Origin: Pipra filicauda | Lineage: Eukaryota > Chordata > Aves > Passeriformes > Pipridae | Direction: 5' to 3' | Length of the DNA: 64,000 nt | Assembly (NCBI RefSeq): GCF_003945595.2 | Contig: NW_024104315.1 | Span: 248,001 to 312,000 of the forward strand | Shown here: in pieces, positions 1-12,999 of the stretch | Numbering within the stretch: the first letter of the stretch is position 1 | How the letters are laid out: the number at the start of each line of letters is the position of its first letter | Program-made: the position numbers and the translations under genes | The notes under the pieces: generated by a model | Told to the model about the DNA's origin: nothing | The model's database searches: none | The model's input: only the letters and a program-made list of their open reading frames with translations

Positions 1-2230
1 CTAAAAGTTTGCTGTTTCCAAGGCAGAATCTTCCCATTCAAGCAAAAAGACAGAGAAAAAGCGCTCGGTGAACAGCCAGGGAATATAATCCATGAGGCTC
101 CAACTGGGAAAAAGAAAATGAATAAAGCAAGAAACTGCTACCAGGTTTTCATTTTGTACTTTGACAATAGAAGAAGGAACAGAAGTGAAATATAATAAGT
201 GAGTAAGAAGCAGGTGATGTAAGGAATCAATACACAAAGTTATCAAATAAGGAAAGCTGTCTGCTAGAACAGACCATCTGACAGATCCCACTGGAGGACA
301 ACCTACATTTCAGCATTAAAAAATAAAAAATCATAAGCAGCCCTGGGCAAAACACAGATTCTTCCCTGCTAATGTTGATTTAAAATATGTAAATGCATTC
401 ACAAGCTGGAAGGTGTGGAGAATGATTGTTAAACGTGCAGAACGGTGACCATTAAAAGCAATAGAAGCAAGTGCAGAAAGGAAAACAGTTTTCCAGTTTG
501 ATTTCTCTGTGTGCACCATGGAAACCTCTCTCTGAGCTTCACCATCAAGTTCAGCTCAAGACATAAAATGGGCAAAGTTTTACCTTCCTTTTTATTTGGA
601 TAATGGGCAGAATTTCCCCCAATGTGCTTTTTCAAAACAGTGTGAAACATGAGTGTTTGTCAATCCATAGAAATAAACTCACAAACTCCTCGCAAATCCA
701 AAATTATCCATTACAAAGTCTCAGCTTCTCTTTTAGGGAAAAATGGTAATCTGAAGATGAAGTACAGCAAAAACTGAGCAAGAGTGTGATTTGCCCAGCC
801 CTCCCTGCTTAATATTCCTCTCCTCTGGCAGGACGTGCCCAGAAAACGCATCTGGAAGTGTCCAGGGTCCCTGACAAATTCGTGACAGCTGATGGATGGA
901 TCAAATCCAACCCCTGGAATACAGAGTGCCGAGGTTCAGCAAGGAAGGGCTGAGTGACAGTGGCTGAGGAGATGAACGGCCAGGAGACCTTGGCAGCACC
1001 GAAGGCCGAGTCGCCTTTCCCTGCATGGGAAGGATAATGAATGAGGTGACAACAGCAGGAATTCATCTCCAGCTCGGAATATTGGTCCTAAAAAAAACCT
1101 CACAGTGCTTTTGTATTTGTGTTTGCAGCATTGGTAACGTGTGGGAGGTTGTTGAGGCTTTATGAAACTCAGCTCTGACCGAGGATTGCGAGGGTCTGTG
1201 CTCCCGTGTTTGGGAGCTGGGAATACTCTCCTGCCTCACAAATCCAGCCCACTCATCCTACCAGCACTTCAGTGCCTTCCCAAAGCCATCACAGTCACCT
1301 CAAAGACAGTTTTATGATTTCTGAACATGTTCAGATTCAGAAAAGGATAGGAAAGTGTTCAGATACGTAATATGGCCTAAAGAGCCAGAGGATTATAAAA
1401 CACAGAGGGAGAAAAAACAAAGCATTTTGGATCAAAGCACATTTTCTGCTCTGACCACCTCGTTCAATGTAGCTTGGAGACTATTTAATAATTTGATCTC
1501 TTGTATCATTAGCAAAAATAAACAGTCTCCTAGATGAATTCTCAGGAGTGTCCTGTTTCACTGACATTTTCCACCCGGGAAAGAAACTGTTTAAAGGAAA
1601 GTTTGCAGAAAGCAACACTTCTCTGAACTACTGCTCATGCCTGCCTCTAATGCAGCCTCCTCCCTGTAAAGCCCAGCCTAACTGTGCTCTGTCTGCCACG
1701 CTTCTATTTTCAGCTAATAGATGGAGCCATTTGCAGCAGTGGAATATGAGGAGCCATCCAAAACGGACACACATTTCCTGCTTGTTTTGCAACCAACTAA
1801 TTCTCCTTCCCTCCATATCCTGCCTGTCCAAATGACATCCTTCCTACAAACCAGCTCCAAGACCACAGGACCATTAAGCAATCAAACCATGGATGCTCAT
1901 TATCTGCTTCTCCTCCTGCTATTTACTTTTTTGGCCTCTGTTTGCCTTTTCTTCTCAACTTACACAATATTTGGGTCGGCGCCTTCGGTTCTTTGACTTT
2001 TACATTGTCTCACACACCCTGGCAGGTGTTGTGGGAAATGCATCTATTTCAGTTGGATTACTTATTTATAAAGATTTACAAAAATTACCCAGAAGTCAAA
2101 ACAGCCTTGGGATACTTGGCCAACTTTAGCTCACAAATAGCCAACTTTAGTTCTCCTTTTCAGATTATATGTTTGATTTCAGAGGATTCTCCTTTTTTTT
2201 GGCCTACAAAAGAATCCAGAAAATAAAAAA
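1..2230. other. Unique non-coding stretch
   Basis: I see no gene or repeat family here. Open frames are under 100 codons on both strands and resemble no protein I know. One minus-strand frame runs to the left edge (1-291), but its composition gives no reason to call it coding. It may be intergenic or intronic. Confidence 0.6.
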
Positions 2231-2491
2231 GGGCAGGGAGTGGCAGGAGGAGGGGGAATGGTTTCCCACTGCCAGAGAGCAGGGTTAGATGGGATATTGG
2301 GAAGGAATTCCTGGCTGTGAGGGAGGTGAGGCCCTGGCACAGGTTGCCCAGAGAAGCTGTGGCTGCCCCATCCCTGGAAGTGTCCAAGGCCAGGTTGGAG
2401 CAACCTGGGCTAGTGGAAGGTGTCCCTGCCCATGGCAGGGGGTGGAATGAAATGATCTTTAAGGTCCCTTCCGACCTAAACCATTCTGAAG
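2231..2491 (+). mobile_element. CR1 LINE 3' fragment (songbird-type variant A)
   Basis: This is the 3' end of a CR1 non-LTR retrotransposon in sense orientation, truncated at its 5' side as is usual for target-primed reverse transcription. It reads through the CR1 end in order: a block ending CCACTGCC, then TTAGATGGGATATTGGGAAG, a CCAGAGAAGCTGTGGCTGCC block, GGAAGTGTCCAAGGCCAGG, GGTGTCCCTGCCCATGGCAG, and a TTTAAGGTCCCTTCC terminus. The final ATTCT octamer tail is reduced to one copy (CATTCTGAAG). About 260 bases remain of an element that is several kilobases when complete, so it is dead. Confidence 0.95.
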
Positions 2492-5029
2492 TTATTTTTT
2501 CTAGTCCTGAGTTAATCCTGTGGGAAATCAGTGGAATTCAAAGGGCTTTTTTTTTTCCTCAACTAAACACCTAAGTCAGCTCATGCTCACCTGAACCTCA
2601 GTTTACTTTAGCAGGCTAAAGAAATAAAGCAGCCCATCAATTATTTAAAGAGTTTGGCCCTGATCCTGCGCACACAATTTCATCCCAGTCTTAGAGCCAG
2701 AATCTTCCACAGCCAGAGGCTGGGACAGAGGGAAGTGGCTGGAAAAGAAAATGCATGAATTGGCTTTTAGAGTGAAAAGAGTCATTTTGGTTGAGGATGA
2801 AGGATGCTCTGAGCACACAGCCAGGATGAATCCAGACCTGGATAATCAGGGAATGCTCCTTTCCACTGTGGTGGTGCCCTGAGTTCAACCACCCCCATCA
2901 GCAACCACCTCCCAGAGGGATCAGAGCTGGACACTGGGGGCCAAAAGTGGGATAACTTCCCATTCCCCTTGTCCTGTCACTCCATGCCTTTTTTTTTTTG
3001 GTCTGGTTTTTTTTGCAGGCAAAAAGAAAAGGAATGCTCTGAGATGAATGCTGAGGGAGGGGTGATGGTGTCCCCCAACCTCATGGCCATGGGTTAGACC
3101 TCAGGGTGGCTGAGCCTCAGCCCTGGCTCACATCCAGCTCCATCACCTGGGACCTTGACAGCAGAGCTGCTGAAATACAGATGTAGGAATTCAAAAAAGC
3201 ACAGGTATATAATTATAGATGTAAAAAGTATCCTCGGTGATATAAAAATAGAATTAGAGCTATTACACCAAATCTTTTCCTCACAAGAAGTGGATTGCAG
3301 GGGAGAAATGCATTCTTCTGTTCCATGGAATTTAATTAGTTGCTAAATTTAGATTCTGTCAGTAAAGTTGTAGAGGATTCACTGCAGTTGGATTTAAATA
3401 TTGCCTGATATTTTATATTTTACACAGTGCTAATGGATGACATTAGTTAGTAGAGATATTGTCAAGTATTTCTCTGTGAATGCTTAGGTTTATTCATAAT
3501 GTTTTAGACAGCTAAATCATATTTGATTGCATTTTAAAAAATATACTTTCAGTCCCAGATATTGGTAGTTTTAAAGCAAGTATTCAGTGAGACCCTGAAT
3601 CCCAGGAGTTGGCAAAGACTGATCTAAAGCAAAACCACAGGTGCAAAAATAATTAAATCTGTTTTAAGCATAAAACAGCTATGATGATGCAATCCATGGG
3701 GGGGTAGGAAAAGAAGTCAGTGTTAAAATTTGTCCTCTGTCATAAATTTATTTTTTTCAATAGCTCCCTACCCTAAACCTCAAAAATAAATTGGGTAAAG
3801 CTTAGTAGAAATTCAAGTGCTTAAACACCTCTGTGTCTCTGACCATCTTGGCACGTGCATCTCAGTTCTTCAGCTCCAATAAAACAGCTCACAGCCAGCT
3901 CCGGAGAATTCCACGAGGATAATTAAAGACCTGAAATTGCAGGTCTATTCAGACACTCCAGTAAAAAGGGTCAAACAAGTTCTCCAGTTTGATTCAAACT
4001 GCAGAACCTCACAGGGTATTTTCTCCTGGAGATTTTGGGCTTCATCACAGTCTGGCCTAAATTTTCAGAGCCTTATGCAAAAGTCACTAAGACAGACAGT
4101 GTCTGCCATTTCAAGCTGCTGCAGTTTCTGAAGAATTTTAGAAATCCTCAAAGAGCATTTCCCCCACCTTCTTTTTTTTTAATTTTTTTTGTTTTTATTG
4201 AGCAGATTCACACAGCCCAAATTACTCTGCAAGGTCTGTGACACCACGGGGCTCATATTCCAGGGCTGCCAGAGAGAGAAGCTGGATGGGCCAGGACTGG
4301 AAATGCCATTTGAAAATGTGACCCTGAAGTTTATTTTTGACAGATGGGATTTTCCAGGTAGCTGAGCTATCTCTGTAATATCTGAACTCAATTTAAGTTT
4401 GATCTATAAGATTATTTTCATTCCAACCCCTTTGGACACTTGCAACAACAATATTTCCCTTCTCCCTACACGAATTTAATTTGGTCTTGCACTGCAACTC
4501 TGCTTAGAAAGCTGTTTAGTGGCAATGTTTCAGAAATATGAATCAAATTTTCTTGAGGGAAATAAAATTAGCCATCTAGGAAAGGATAATCCACTTTTCT
4601 AGGGGCAGTAGTTCCATATTTTAGGTAATGGCTCTAAAATACAATAATAATCATAATAATAAAATGGCTCTGAGATACCGTGTGTGCTGATAGCAAACAG
4701 GCAATCAGAGCAGTCTTGCTGTCTCAGGATAAACTGGGAATGATTGGAAGCATTGCCTGGTCCACACACCTGCATATTTACACCACGAATCTCAGAGCTT
4801 CATGACAAATTAAAATAAAGGAAAAAGATGGGAGTGTAACAGCTGAGGGTTTGGTTGCAGGGCTGGTGTTCGTTTGGAGACCACTCCAGTGCCAATGAAG
4901 TGCTTTTAAAAGAGGATTTGAGGAATCTTCCTCCTGGACCATAACAAAGACACCTGTGTTAAATGGCTTGACCTCTTCCCTCTGCACCAGCTCAGTGGCC
5001 AGGAGGAAGGTCCCTGGGGATGGAGGAGG
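2492..5029. other. Unique non-coding stretch with T-rich tracts
   Basis: There is no recognisable gene. It holds homopolymer T tracts near 2990-3000 and 4170-4195 and a short AAT/ATA run at about 4641-4664. The frames present are under 90 codons and unremarkable. Confidence 0.6.
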
Positions 5030-5452
5030 AATCATAGAATCATAGAACCATAGAATCAGCTGGGCTGAAAGGGACCTCTGAGATCACCAAGTGCAACCCT
5101 CGATCCACTACTGGTGCAGTTCCCAGCCCATGGCACTGATGCCACATCCAGTCTCTTAAAAACCTCCAGGGATGGAGAATCCACCACTTCCCTGGGCAGC
5201 CCATTCCAATGGTGATCACCCTCTCTGGAAAGAAATTCTTCCTAATATCCAACCTAAACCTCCCCTGGCACAGCTGAAGACCCAGCCCTCTTGTCTTGCT
5301 GATGGTTGCCTGGGAAAAGAGACCAATCCCCAGCTGGCTCCCCCCTCCTGTCAGGGAGTTGTAGAGAGTGAGGAGGTCTCCCCTGAGCCTCCTCTTCTCC
5401 AGGCTGAACAACCCCAGCTCCCTCAGCCTCTCCTCATAGGACTTGTGTTCCA
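5030..5452 (-). mobile_element. CR1 LINE fragment, older subfamily, with ORF2 C-terminal remnant
   Basis: This is an antisense CR1 copy. On the plus strand it begins with the inverted octamer tail (ATCATAGAATCATAGAACCATAGAATC) and runs back into the reverse transcriptase ORF end. Translated on the minus strand, part of one frame still reads like the C-terminus of CR1 ORF2, for example [20 protein letters not shown] and, further on, [16 protein letters not shown]. The diagnostic bases differ from the variant A copies (for example CAAGTGCAACCCTCGATCC after the tail), so it belongs to another, probably older, subfamily. An open minus-strand frame of 183 codons (5040-5591) spans it, but it runs out of register outside the element and is not a host gene. 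Confidence 0.95.
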
Positions 5453-7310
5453 ATGGGACAGTCCAGCTGCCCACTGCCAACCCCTCCACTGCTGAAGCAG
5501 GAGAGACTCCCTGGCAGCAGACCCACAAAAAAACCCACTGATTTTTTTGGCAAGTCTTCCTTAGGTTGTGCTGACAGAGAAGCCCCCACACCTCAGTCTC
5601 CTCTGGAGCATCCTTCTCCCTGCTAATTGCAGGAGTGACATTGCTGGAGCCACCGTGTGAGCGGAGCCACCTGAGCAGAAAATGATGGCGGAGCCTGAGG
5701 AGAGGAGAAAGGGAGAATCAAAGGGAAGATTTTTTTTTCCTGGCCTTTTGAAGCTGTTGTTTCACGCCCCACCATTCCATGCCTTCCCTCTCCCAAAGCA
5801 GAGGTGACAAAGCCTGCAGCTGTCCCTGTTTCTTGGAGCTCCTTCCATCTCCTTGGCTCCTGCTCAGCACGGGCAGCTCTGGAGGAGGCAGAGGCACAGG
5901 CACCGCTGGGCAGGGACAGAGAAGCAAATCTAAAGCAATTAAATAAACAGCAACACAAACACAGCACTCCTGCCCCTGTATGGTGGCAACTGCAGAGTGG
6001 GCTCCTCCATCCAGTGTGTGCACAGGAGCTGGGATGGATCACTTCATCTGCTGGAAGGACCAAGGGGACCAACAGTGGGTTATTCAGCCCCAACTCCAAG
6101 CTCCCACTTAGGGAGGATGGAACAAACCAGGGCAAGGTACTACTGAGCTATTATTGGCATCTTTTGCCCCATGTTGCCAAGTTTCTAACTTCAGTGGTCC
6201 AGAAGGTTGAAATGGAAAAGAGAGTGAGAAGGTACAACCATGGACAGGCAGACTTTGCACTGGACGAACAAGGAAAAAATCAAGATTGAAACCAAACCAA
6301 AAAAAAAAACAAAAACAAACACACCTGATCCATGCTGTTAAGCACAACTCTGTGCCATCAGGGGACCCGAAAACACTCAGAACACTTTGGGATGTGACCA
6401 TTTTGGTGCCTGAAATCAGAGAGCTTCAAACATTCATCTTCTAGAGCACATGTTGCTTTTAAACAAAATATATTCATCATGTTGTTCTGTTTTCTGCAGA
6501 AGAATCTCCAGTTCATACCTAAACCTGTAGTGAGAGCAGATGACCTGCTTTGGGGTGGTTTTTCCCCCCAAAGAGCAAATGTAGCTGAACCAAACTGCAA
6601 AGGTGCTCTGGGCAGCTGAGTCATCTGCCAAGATCTGCAGAGTCTTCCTAAACTTCAGAAGTGCAAGTTCAGAGCTCACAAAACTGCCTGACGTGGCCAA
6701 AACCACGCAGTGACACTATTTAGCAGTTACCCAATCCTGCACATTTTCTGAGGCCCTCTTGGGGGGCTTTGATGCTGCTTTGCAGCACCATCCATCCCCC
6801 TCCAGCTATTGTTGCAGGTTTAACTTCCATGCCCTTGAGGGTGATTAAGCCAATTACCAAATGTACAACCAGCTCTCCAAGATGAAGTGCTCAACAACTC
6901 CAGTTTAAATCCAAGTTCCAGGAGCTGCTGCTGGTTGCAAACAAGGTGACCCTTCTAAAAATCCTAAAAGACACACACCAGACAGACTGTCAGCTTAGGG
7001 CATCATCTCTTCTCATCTCAGCTATGCCCTGCCTACCAACATGCCAAATAATTTGGCAACTGAAAGAGGACTGGAACCTTCACAGGAACTGGGATCATCT
7101 GTCAGTAAAGGAGGCAGAACCAGAAAAAAGGGCAGGAGCAAAATCAGGGCCAGGAAGATGTGGGGCTGCAGCCCTCCTATGGTCACTGCTCTAAAATAGG
7201 AATATTTCTGAGGATCCAAGAGAGATTTCTGTTTTTAAACAGCCTGCATGGGTTTCAGAGCAGTGTATGGACAAAGTGCTCTGTCAGCCCAGACCAGATG
7301 GGAGGACCCA
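5453..7310. other. Unique non-coding stretch
   Basis: No gene is recognised. Two antiparallel frames (minus 5623-6135, 170 codons; plus 5804-6289, 161 codons) overlap on opposite strands, and neither shows a domain I recognise. An A/C-rich simple tract lies at about 6293-6321. Confidence 0.55.
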
Positions 7311-7512
7311 TCATGGAATCACTGTGGCTGGAAAAGCCCCCTAAGATCATCGAGTCCAACTGTTAACCCAGCACAGCCAAGGCCACTGCTGAAATATGTC
7401 CTCAAATGCCACATCCACATGCCTTTTAAATCCCTCCAGGGATGGTTATTCTACCACTGCCCTGGGCAGCCTGTTAATTTGGAGGTGATCAAATATCTCC
7501 TCACTCCTTTCC
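7311..7512 (-). mobile_element. CR1 LINE fragment, old subfamily
   Basis: This antisense CR1 fragment begins at a degraded tail (TCATGGAATCACTGTGGCTGG). It has the AAGATCATCGAGTCCAACTG block, a GCCACATCCACATGCCTTTT segment, and CCTCCAGGGATGG followed by CCTGGGCAGCCTGTT. These are typical of older avian CR1 subfamilies rather than the songbird-type copies elsewhere in the window. It has many differences from any intact copy, and its far end fades out near 7510. Confidence 0.88.
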
Positions 7513-9099
7513 AGTGGCAAATATTTTAAGTGTGGTTACATGACCTGTAAATGTTACTGGACATACCATGCTCACAGCTTTCAGTTTTCTGTCACAGTGT
7601 GAGATAAAATTTAGAGGATATGAAACCTTTTTAATCAAATCTCTGGTTTTTTATGGACCTCCACTAAAAAAAAAAAAAAATCTGCTAAAACAATGGCATT
7701 AGGCTCCCATAACACCAACAGGCTGAAGGGTTTTTATTCTCCCTTTCAAGTCATTCTTAGTGAAGTACCAAGAGTGCAAACCCCAGTCCCAGCCAGCTGG
7801 CTACACTTTCATCATCCCCTCTGGGGGTGAAGGACATGCCCCTTCCTAACCCCCACTTGTGGGAAGCCCTGAGCCTCTGAGACCACCCCATTCCCACACT
7901 CCATTTAGCTGAGCAAGCGAAGCTGGGAACCCATTAATTTACTGTGTGAGTTATAGTTCCCTGCAGCACCTTTTGTTCACTGTCAAGGTTCTGCAACAAT
8001 GACGAATGCAGCTACATTCAGCCCCAAACTCCAGAATTTGATATACTAAATCATTGCAGATATTAAATGTCTCGGCGATAAGCCTGGCAAATGAATTCCT
8101 CTGGAGCCCACACTTCTTGCTGTACACGAGGCAGGAGGGACTCCACATACAGTTCCCTATTGTTTCATGGAAAATGATGCAGTTTAGTAACACTGTCACT
8201 CCAGAATCCCAGGAAAATTCACCCACAACTTCCAGTGGCTACTAAAGGAGCTGCAAATCCACCTGGATAAGTGAGGCAGCAGAAAGCAGGGAGGGGCATC
8301 AGGAGCTTCCCAATTCCTGCTTTAATAGCAGTAGCTGGACATGCATATAGAATTCCCACTTACCCTTGTAAATAAACAGAAGAGGCTGCAGCAAAATAAA
8401 GAAACAGGGGCACACAGTCAGAATGCTTAAACAGCAAGACACAGGCAGGTTTTCAGTCTTACTCTTACCAACCTCACTATTAATCTTTTCATTTAGAAAG
8501 ACCTCTTTCCTTCAGCCCCAGCACACTGCAGTCAGGAGAGCAAATTTCACCTCGACTCATTTATAAAGAACACACAACTTTTCAAAGCAATCCTCGACCA
8601 AAGCACATCAAGGCATGAAGAGGGTGGAACAATTGCTACCTCATTTTTAATTTCTCCAAATCGCCATCAGATAGATCACAGTGGTTTGCAGCAGGAAGAT
8701 TTTGCAGGCTTCATAAACAATGGAGGTATAACCCATTATCACACAAGTACAAATTAGTTTGACCTTTCCAGCTTTCTCAGACGAGGCTTCCTTTTTTCCA
8801 CTTGACTAGAGAAAATATTGAGTCAGTCCTTGTCCTGTGCTCTTCCTTCCCAGATGTATTTCACTAGTGTTTTTTCCCCTAAATCTGCAATTAGAAGAGA
8901 TCCATTAAACACTGAATTCACCAAGGAATTCTTTGGCTCAAACCAAGACATTTCTGGTCCTCCCTAGGAGAGACTCAACCCTTGGTGTTGCTCCATGTCT
9001 GCTCTTCCCATCTCTGCCTCCTTGGTAAAATAATATGTGATATGGTCATTTAAATATTCCCTGTTAACAATATGAAAATGTTGCTGTGGCAGCAGAGAT
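7513..9099. other. Unique AT-rich non-coding stretch
   Basis: No gene is seen. An A15 homopolymer lies at 7666-7680. The remainder is unique sequence with no long frame. Confidence 0.6.
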
Positions 9100-9645
9100 C
9101 ATCAGAGAATCCCAGAATGGTTTGGGTTGGAAGGGATCTTCTAGTTCCACCCCCTGTCCTGGGCAGGGACACCTTCCACCAGCCCAGGTTGCTCCAAGCC
9201 CCGTCCAACCTGGCCTTGGACACTTCCAGGGATGGGGCAGCCACAGCTTCTCTGGGCACCCTGTGCCAGGGCCTCCCCACCCTCACAGCCAAGAATTTCT
9301 TCCCAGTATCCCATCTAACCCTGCCCTCTGGCAGTGGGAAGCCATTCCCCCTTGTCCTGTCCCTCCATCCCTTGTCCCCAGTCCCTCTCCAGCTCTCCTG
9401 GAGCCCCTTTAGGCCCTGGAAGGGGCTCTCAGCTCTCTCTGGAGCCTTCTCTTCTCCAGGTGAACCCCCCCAGCTCTCCCAGCCTGGCTCCAGAGCAGAG
9501 GGGCTCCAGCCCTCGGAGCAGCTCCGTGGCCTCCTCTGGACTCTCTCCAACAGATCCATGTTTTTCCTGTGCTGAGGACCCCAGAGCTGGACATGGTGCT
9601 CCAGGTGGGGTCTCATGAGGGCAGAGAGGGAAGGATGCTCAGTGC
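9100..9645 (-). mobile_element. CR1 LINE fragment, about 545 bp, variant A
   Basis: This is one of the two longest CR1 copies in the window, in antisense orientation. It starts at the tail (ATCAGAGAATCCCAGAATGG), passes the 3' untranslated blocks shared with the copy at 2231, and enters ORF2. The minus-strand frame retains peptides such as MRPHLEHHVQLWGPQHRKN followed by DLLERVQRR, which match the usual C-terminal part of CR1 ORF2. Frame breaks follow. The 5' limit is soft, and sequence up to about 9700 may still be element-derived. Confidence 0.95.
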
Positions 9646-12600
9646 CTTCCATCCTTCCTGCCCACAGCCCTTATCCCTGCCCACTGCAGCACACCTTGAT
9701 GCCCATGAGAACTCAGATCTCTTCTGCCACATGGATTTAGGGATTGGACCAACACCAGGTTATCCTTAACATATACATTCCCAGAAAACCTTCCTGTGTG
9801 TCACCAAGGAGGAGAACAGCACACACACAAGTGACCCCTTATGCCAGGCACCTTCCAGGAAAACTTCCCTGCCCAAGCTGTGCCCTCACTGCTCCTGGAC
9901 ATGGATCCCTGCAAAGTTTAAAGTCATTCCTCGTGAATAATTGCTGCTTTTTATCAGCCAGTCAGACTGTGCTTGATCCAACAGAGGAATCCTCTTGTTC
10001 TCTGGATCATCCTGTGTGGAAACCAAGGGAGCTGGGGAGGAGCAGGGAGAGGGTAATGCTGGGACAGCCACAAAAACTGTCCCTGTCAGCCAAAATGTGG
10101 GAGGACCTGCTGCGTCCAGGGGTGCAAGGAAGGATGGATAACTCTGGGTGGAAAAGCAGAGGTGAAATGAGGGGTACACTGAGCAGTGGAACAGCTTTGG
10201 GGGGGGCAACAGAGAATTCTGACACCAAAGAAAGGAACCTGCCAGAGAGAAAATTGAGGCATTTTTGTGGCGATCCCTCAAAATTAGGAATGCTGAGAAA
10301 ATCCTACTGTCAAAATCGTGACTGGGGTTATAGGAACAAAATCCAGCCAAAAACCTGCAAGCTGGCCCTGGCTCTGTCCCAGCTCCCAGAGCAGGGTGCT
10401 CCCAGCACTCTGGGGCTGGCCATGGGTGCTCCTGGCTATGGGATGCTCCGGAGGCAGGGATGCTCCCGGGATGCAGTCCGGAGCAGTGCTGTGGGCTGAG
10501 TGCTGCCACCCTGTGGGACCGGTGTCACTCGAGCCTGTGCCTGTCACTGCCGAGGTGCTCAGCAACACACCCGAGTTTGGGAAACAGGAGGGACTTGGAA
10601 GCCCCAAACAACGTGTTCCCGGAAAAGCACAACACACTGAAATACCCCTGACAGTTAATTCAGGAGTTGGATTTAGAACAATTCAGAAATTCAGAAATAG
10701 GACTTAGAACAAAAGAAAGTTCTTGAATTCTGACCAGAATAAGAAGAATTATTGTAATTCAGCCTAATTTGCAAGTCAAAGGTAAACGATCTGCTGTGTT
10801 TACACAATCCCTATTTACTCCCACAGATCAAGGCCTGGATTGAAATCCAGTTCCGTGGCTAAGAGCTGCTGCTGTTGGAAATCACTCTTCTGCTGTACTT
10901 CATATTTCATTCATTTCAGCTTCCAGCTATACATGCACAACAGAGGGCATTATACATCTCCCTAATTGAACAATACAGCTCAATTAAATATGAAAAGTCA
11001 TTCGTGGACTAAAACCCTCTTAGGCAAATGTTCTGCTCTTATGCTAAGTAACTCTTTTTATAAAGCTGGGACTTGAGTGCTGCTCAGTTTTATTTATTTT
11101 TTAATTTTTTTTTTCCAAAAGACTGGGAGACTGAGACCAAGAAGATTCATCCATTCATTCATGACAAGAAGAGACAGAGTTTTGACTCCCTTTTACAAGA
11201 GCAGCAGAGGGGTTTGAGCAGAATTCAGTTTTTCTACTGATTGTTCATTAGCAGAGCCCAGGAAAGGGGAAATCACCTAAACCATGGCTGTGGATCAAGC
11301 TGGAGAAAGATCTCTCTGCTCAAGGTTTTATAGCTCTGGCTGGAAAGATGGAAAAATGAGAGATGAGAACCACTAACCCAGAGCAGGGAAAGCCCTGTGC
11401 CCTGCCCAGCCTCAGCATCCTGGGGGCTCTCCCACATGGCCAAGTGGCTTTTCACACTCCTATCACTGGAAGCACAGAGGTGGAAATGTGTTTAATTGTT
11501 TGACTGTAATGCTGTTTGTAAGTATTCTCAAATAAGGAGTTGAATAAACCCTGCACATACAGATGGGTTAAAAAAAACCAGGTAGGTTATTGCTAGTCAG
11601 CACTATTCAGATTAAATGACCATCCATAATACAGGTTTTACCAATACAAACCCTAGTTTTGCTATTTGTTCCCTTTCTTAGTCTTCCATTTGACTAAAGT
11701 GACCTGCTAAGCTTTATGCAGATTGGGTTTAAACATCACAGATCCTCCTGGGCTAAAGACTTATATAAATGAAGTATAAACACAGAGTTTGTCTGACAGA
11801 GTTCTTACACTGATAGAACTGCTGGAAAAGTAAATCAGTCTGGAGTTAAAAGCAGCTCAGGATTAACTTGTCTCCTGAAAATCTGGAGGAAGCCAAGCCT
11901 AAAAGTTGAGTCTTTCAACCACATCTTGGCTCAGCAAACACAGATGGGGAAAGCCCAAATGTGGGGGTTAATAACAGTTGTGTCCACTGAGTCTCACTGA
12001 AACCACTGGAAAACCAAAGAGGAGGAAAGGTGCTGGAGTACCATCCTGGCACTTCTAATGTGTAGTAAATACATCTCAGGAGAGCTTGGGACTGGATGGA
12101 TCCAAATTTTTATTCATTAAAAGATGTTTGGCCACATCTGAGACACCTCCAGCAAAACCTTGAAGTGATAGAGTATCAACTGCTGATCAACTGGGAGCTT
12201 AGGGAAGAATTAATAGAAGAAACAAATGTGGTAGAACCTCATTTTTGAAACCTTGAGTTCTTTAAGTCAATTAAAAAAAAAAACCAACATTTTTTTGGAA
12301 TAATGCAGTGAGTGTATCACTTCCCTCACTGGAGGCCACATGCTGGTACATCTATGCTGTAATTATGTACCTAAGCAAAAATCCCAGTTTCCTTTGCAGG
12401 ATGGAGGCAAAACCTGCTCCTTGTGCTCTGCCTTCCTAAAGCTGAATTGTGCACGTGACACTCACTGGATCGTTTTCCAAATACTTTGACCTCGTTGTTC
12501 TGAGGGCTTGATTTTCATTGATTTAACCCAGCAATTAAAAACACCCCAACAAATCTTTCTCTTTCTTGGTGTCATGTCGAAGCAGATTTTTTTATCCTGC

Positions 12601-12999
12601 AGATTAAGATAAAATGATTGTATCTAGGGAATGGCAAAGAATGAAGTTATTTCCCAAATACAACACCCTGTTCAGTGTATAAAATACTCCTCTCGGTTCA
12701 TAATGAACGTGAACCTCATTTGTATTTAGATTACAAGCAGATTTGACACAAGAGCTTCTGTTTTAACATCCCCAGTTTTGGTGGATGATGGGAGGAGACA
12801 GGGAATAGTTGTGCAATGGTGTGAAACACTAAATCAGTTGGGTGTCATCATCATACATTTGCCTTGCTAATAATAAAAAGAATGAATCACTACTGTCCTG
12901 ATATTCCTATTTATACCTGAGTAACCACTGCAGCAGATAACAGGGAAGATGTGTGCAAGTTTAAATCTTGGCAGCACGCCTAGGAGAGCCTGAGAGCTG
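9646..12999. other. Unique non-coding stretch
   Basis: No gene is recognised. An open plus-strand frame of 251 codons (9744-10499) is mirrored by a 207-codon minus-strand frame over almost the same bases, which points to local composition rather than coding. From about 10700 to 12900 the sequence is AT-rich and repeat-free, with no open frame above 60 codons. It could hold conserved non-coding elements, but that cannot be judged from one sequence. Confidence 0.5.

Noticed and set aside
5040..5591. 183-codon minus-strand frame as a possible host gene
   Set aside because: Its recognisable part is the C-terminal remnant of the CR1 ORF2 reverse transcriptase, broken at both ends.
9050..9652. 200-codon minus-strand frame as a possible host gene
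   Set aside because: The recognisable peptides are CR1 ORF2, and the rest is the element's out-of-frame sequence and 3' untranslated part.
9744..10499. 251-codon plus-strand frame with a 207-codon minus-strand frame over it
   Set aside because: Open on both strands over the same bases, no recognisable domain, and adjacent to a CR1 copy. It looks compositional.
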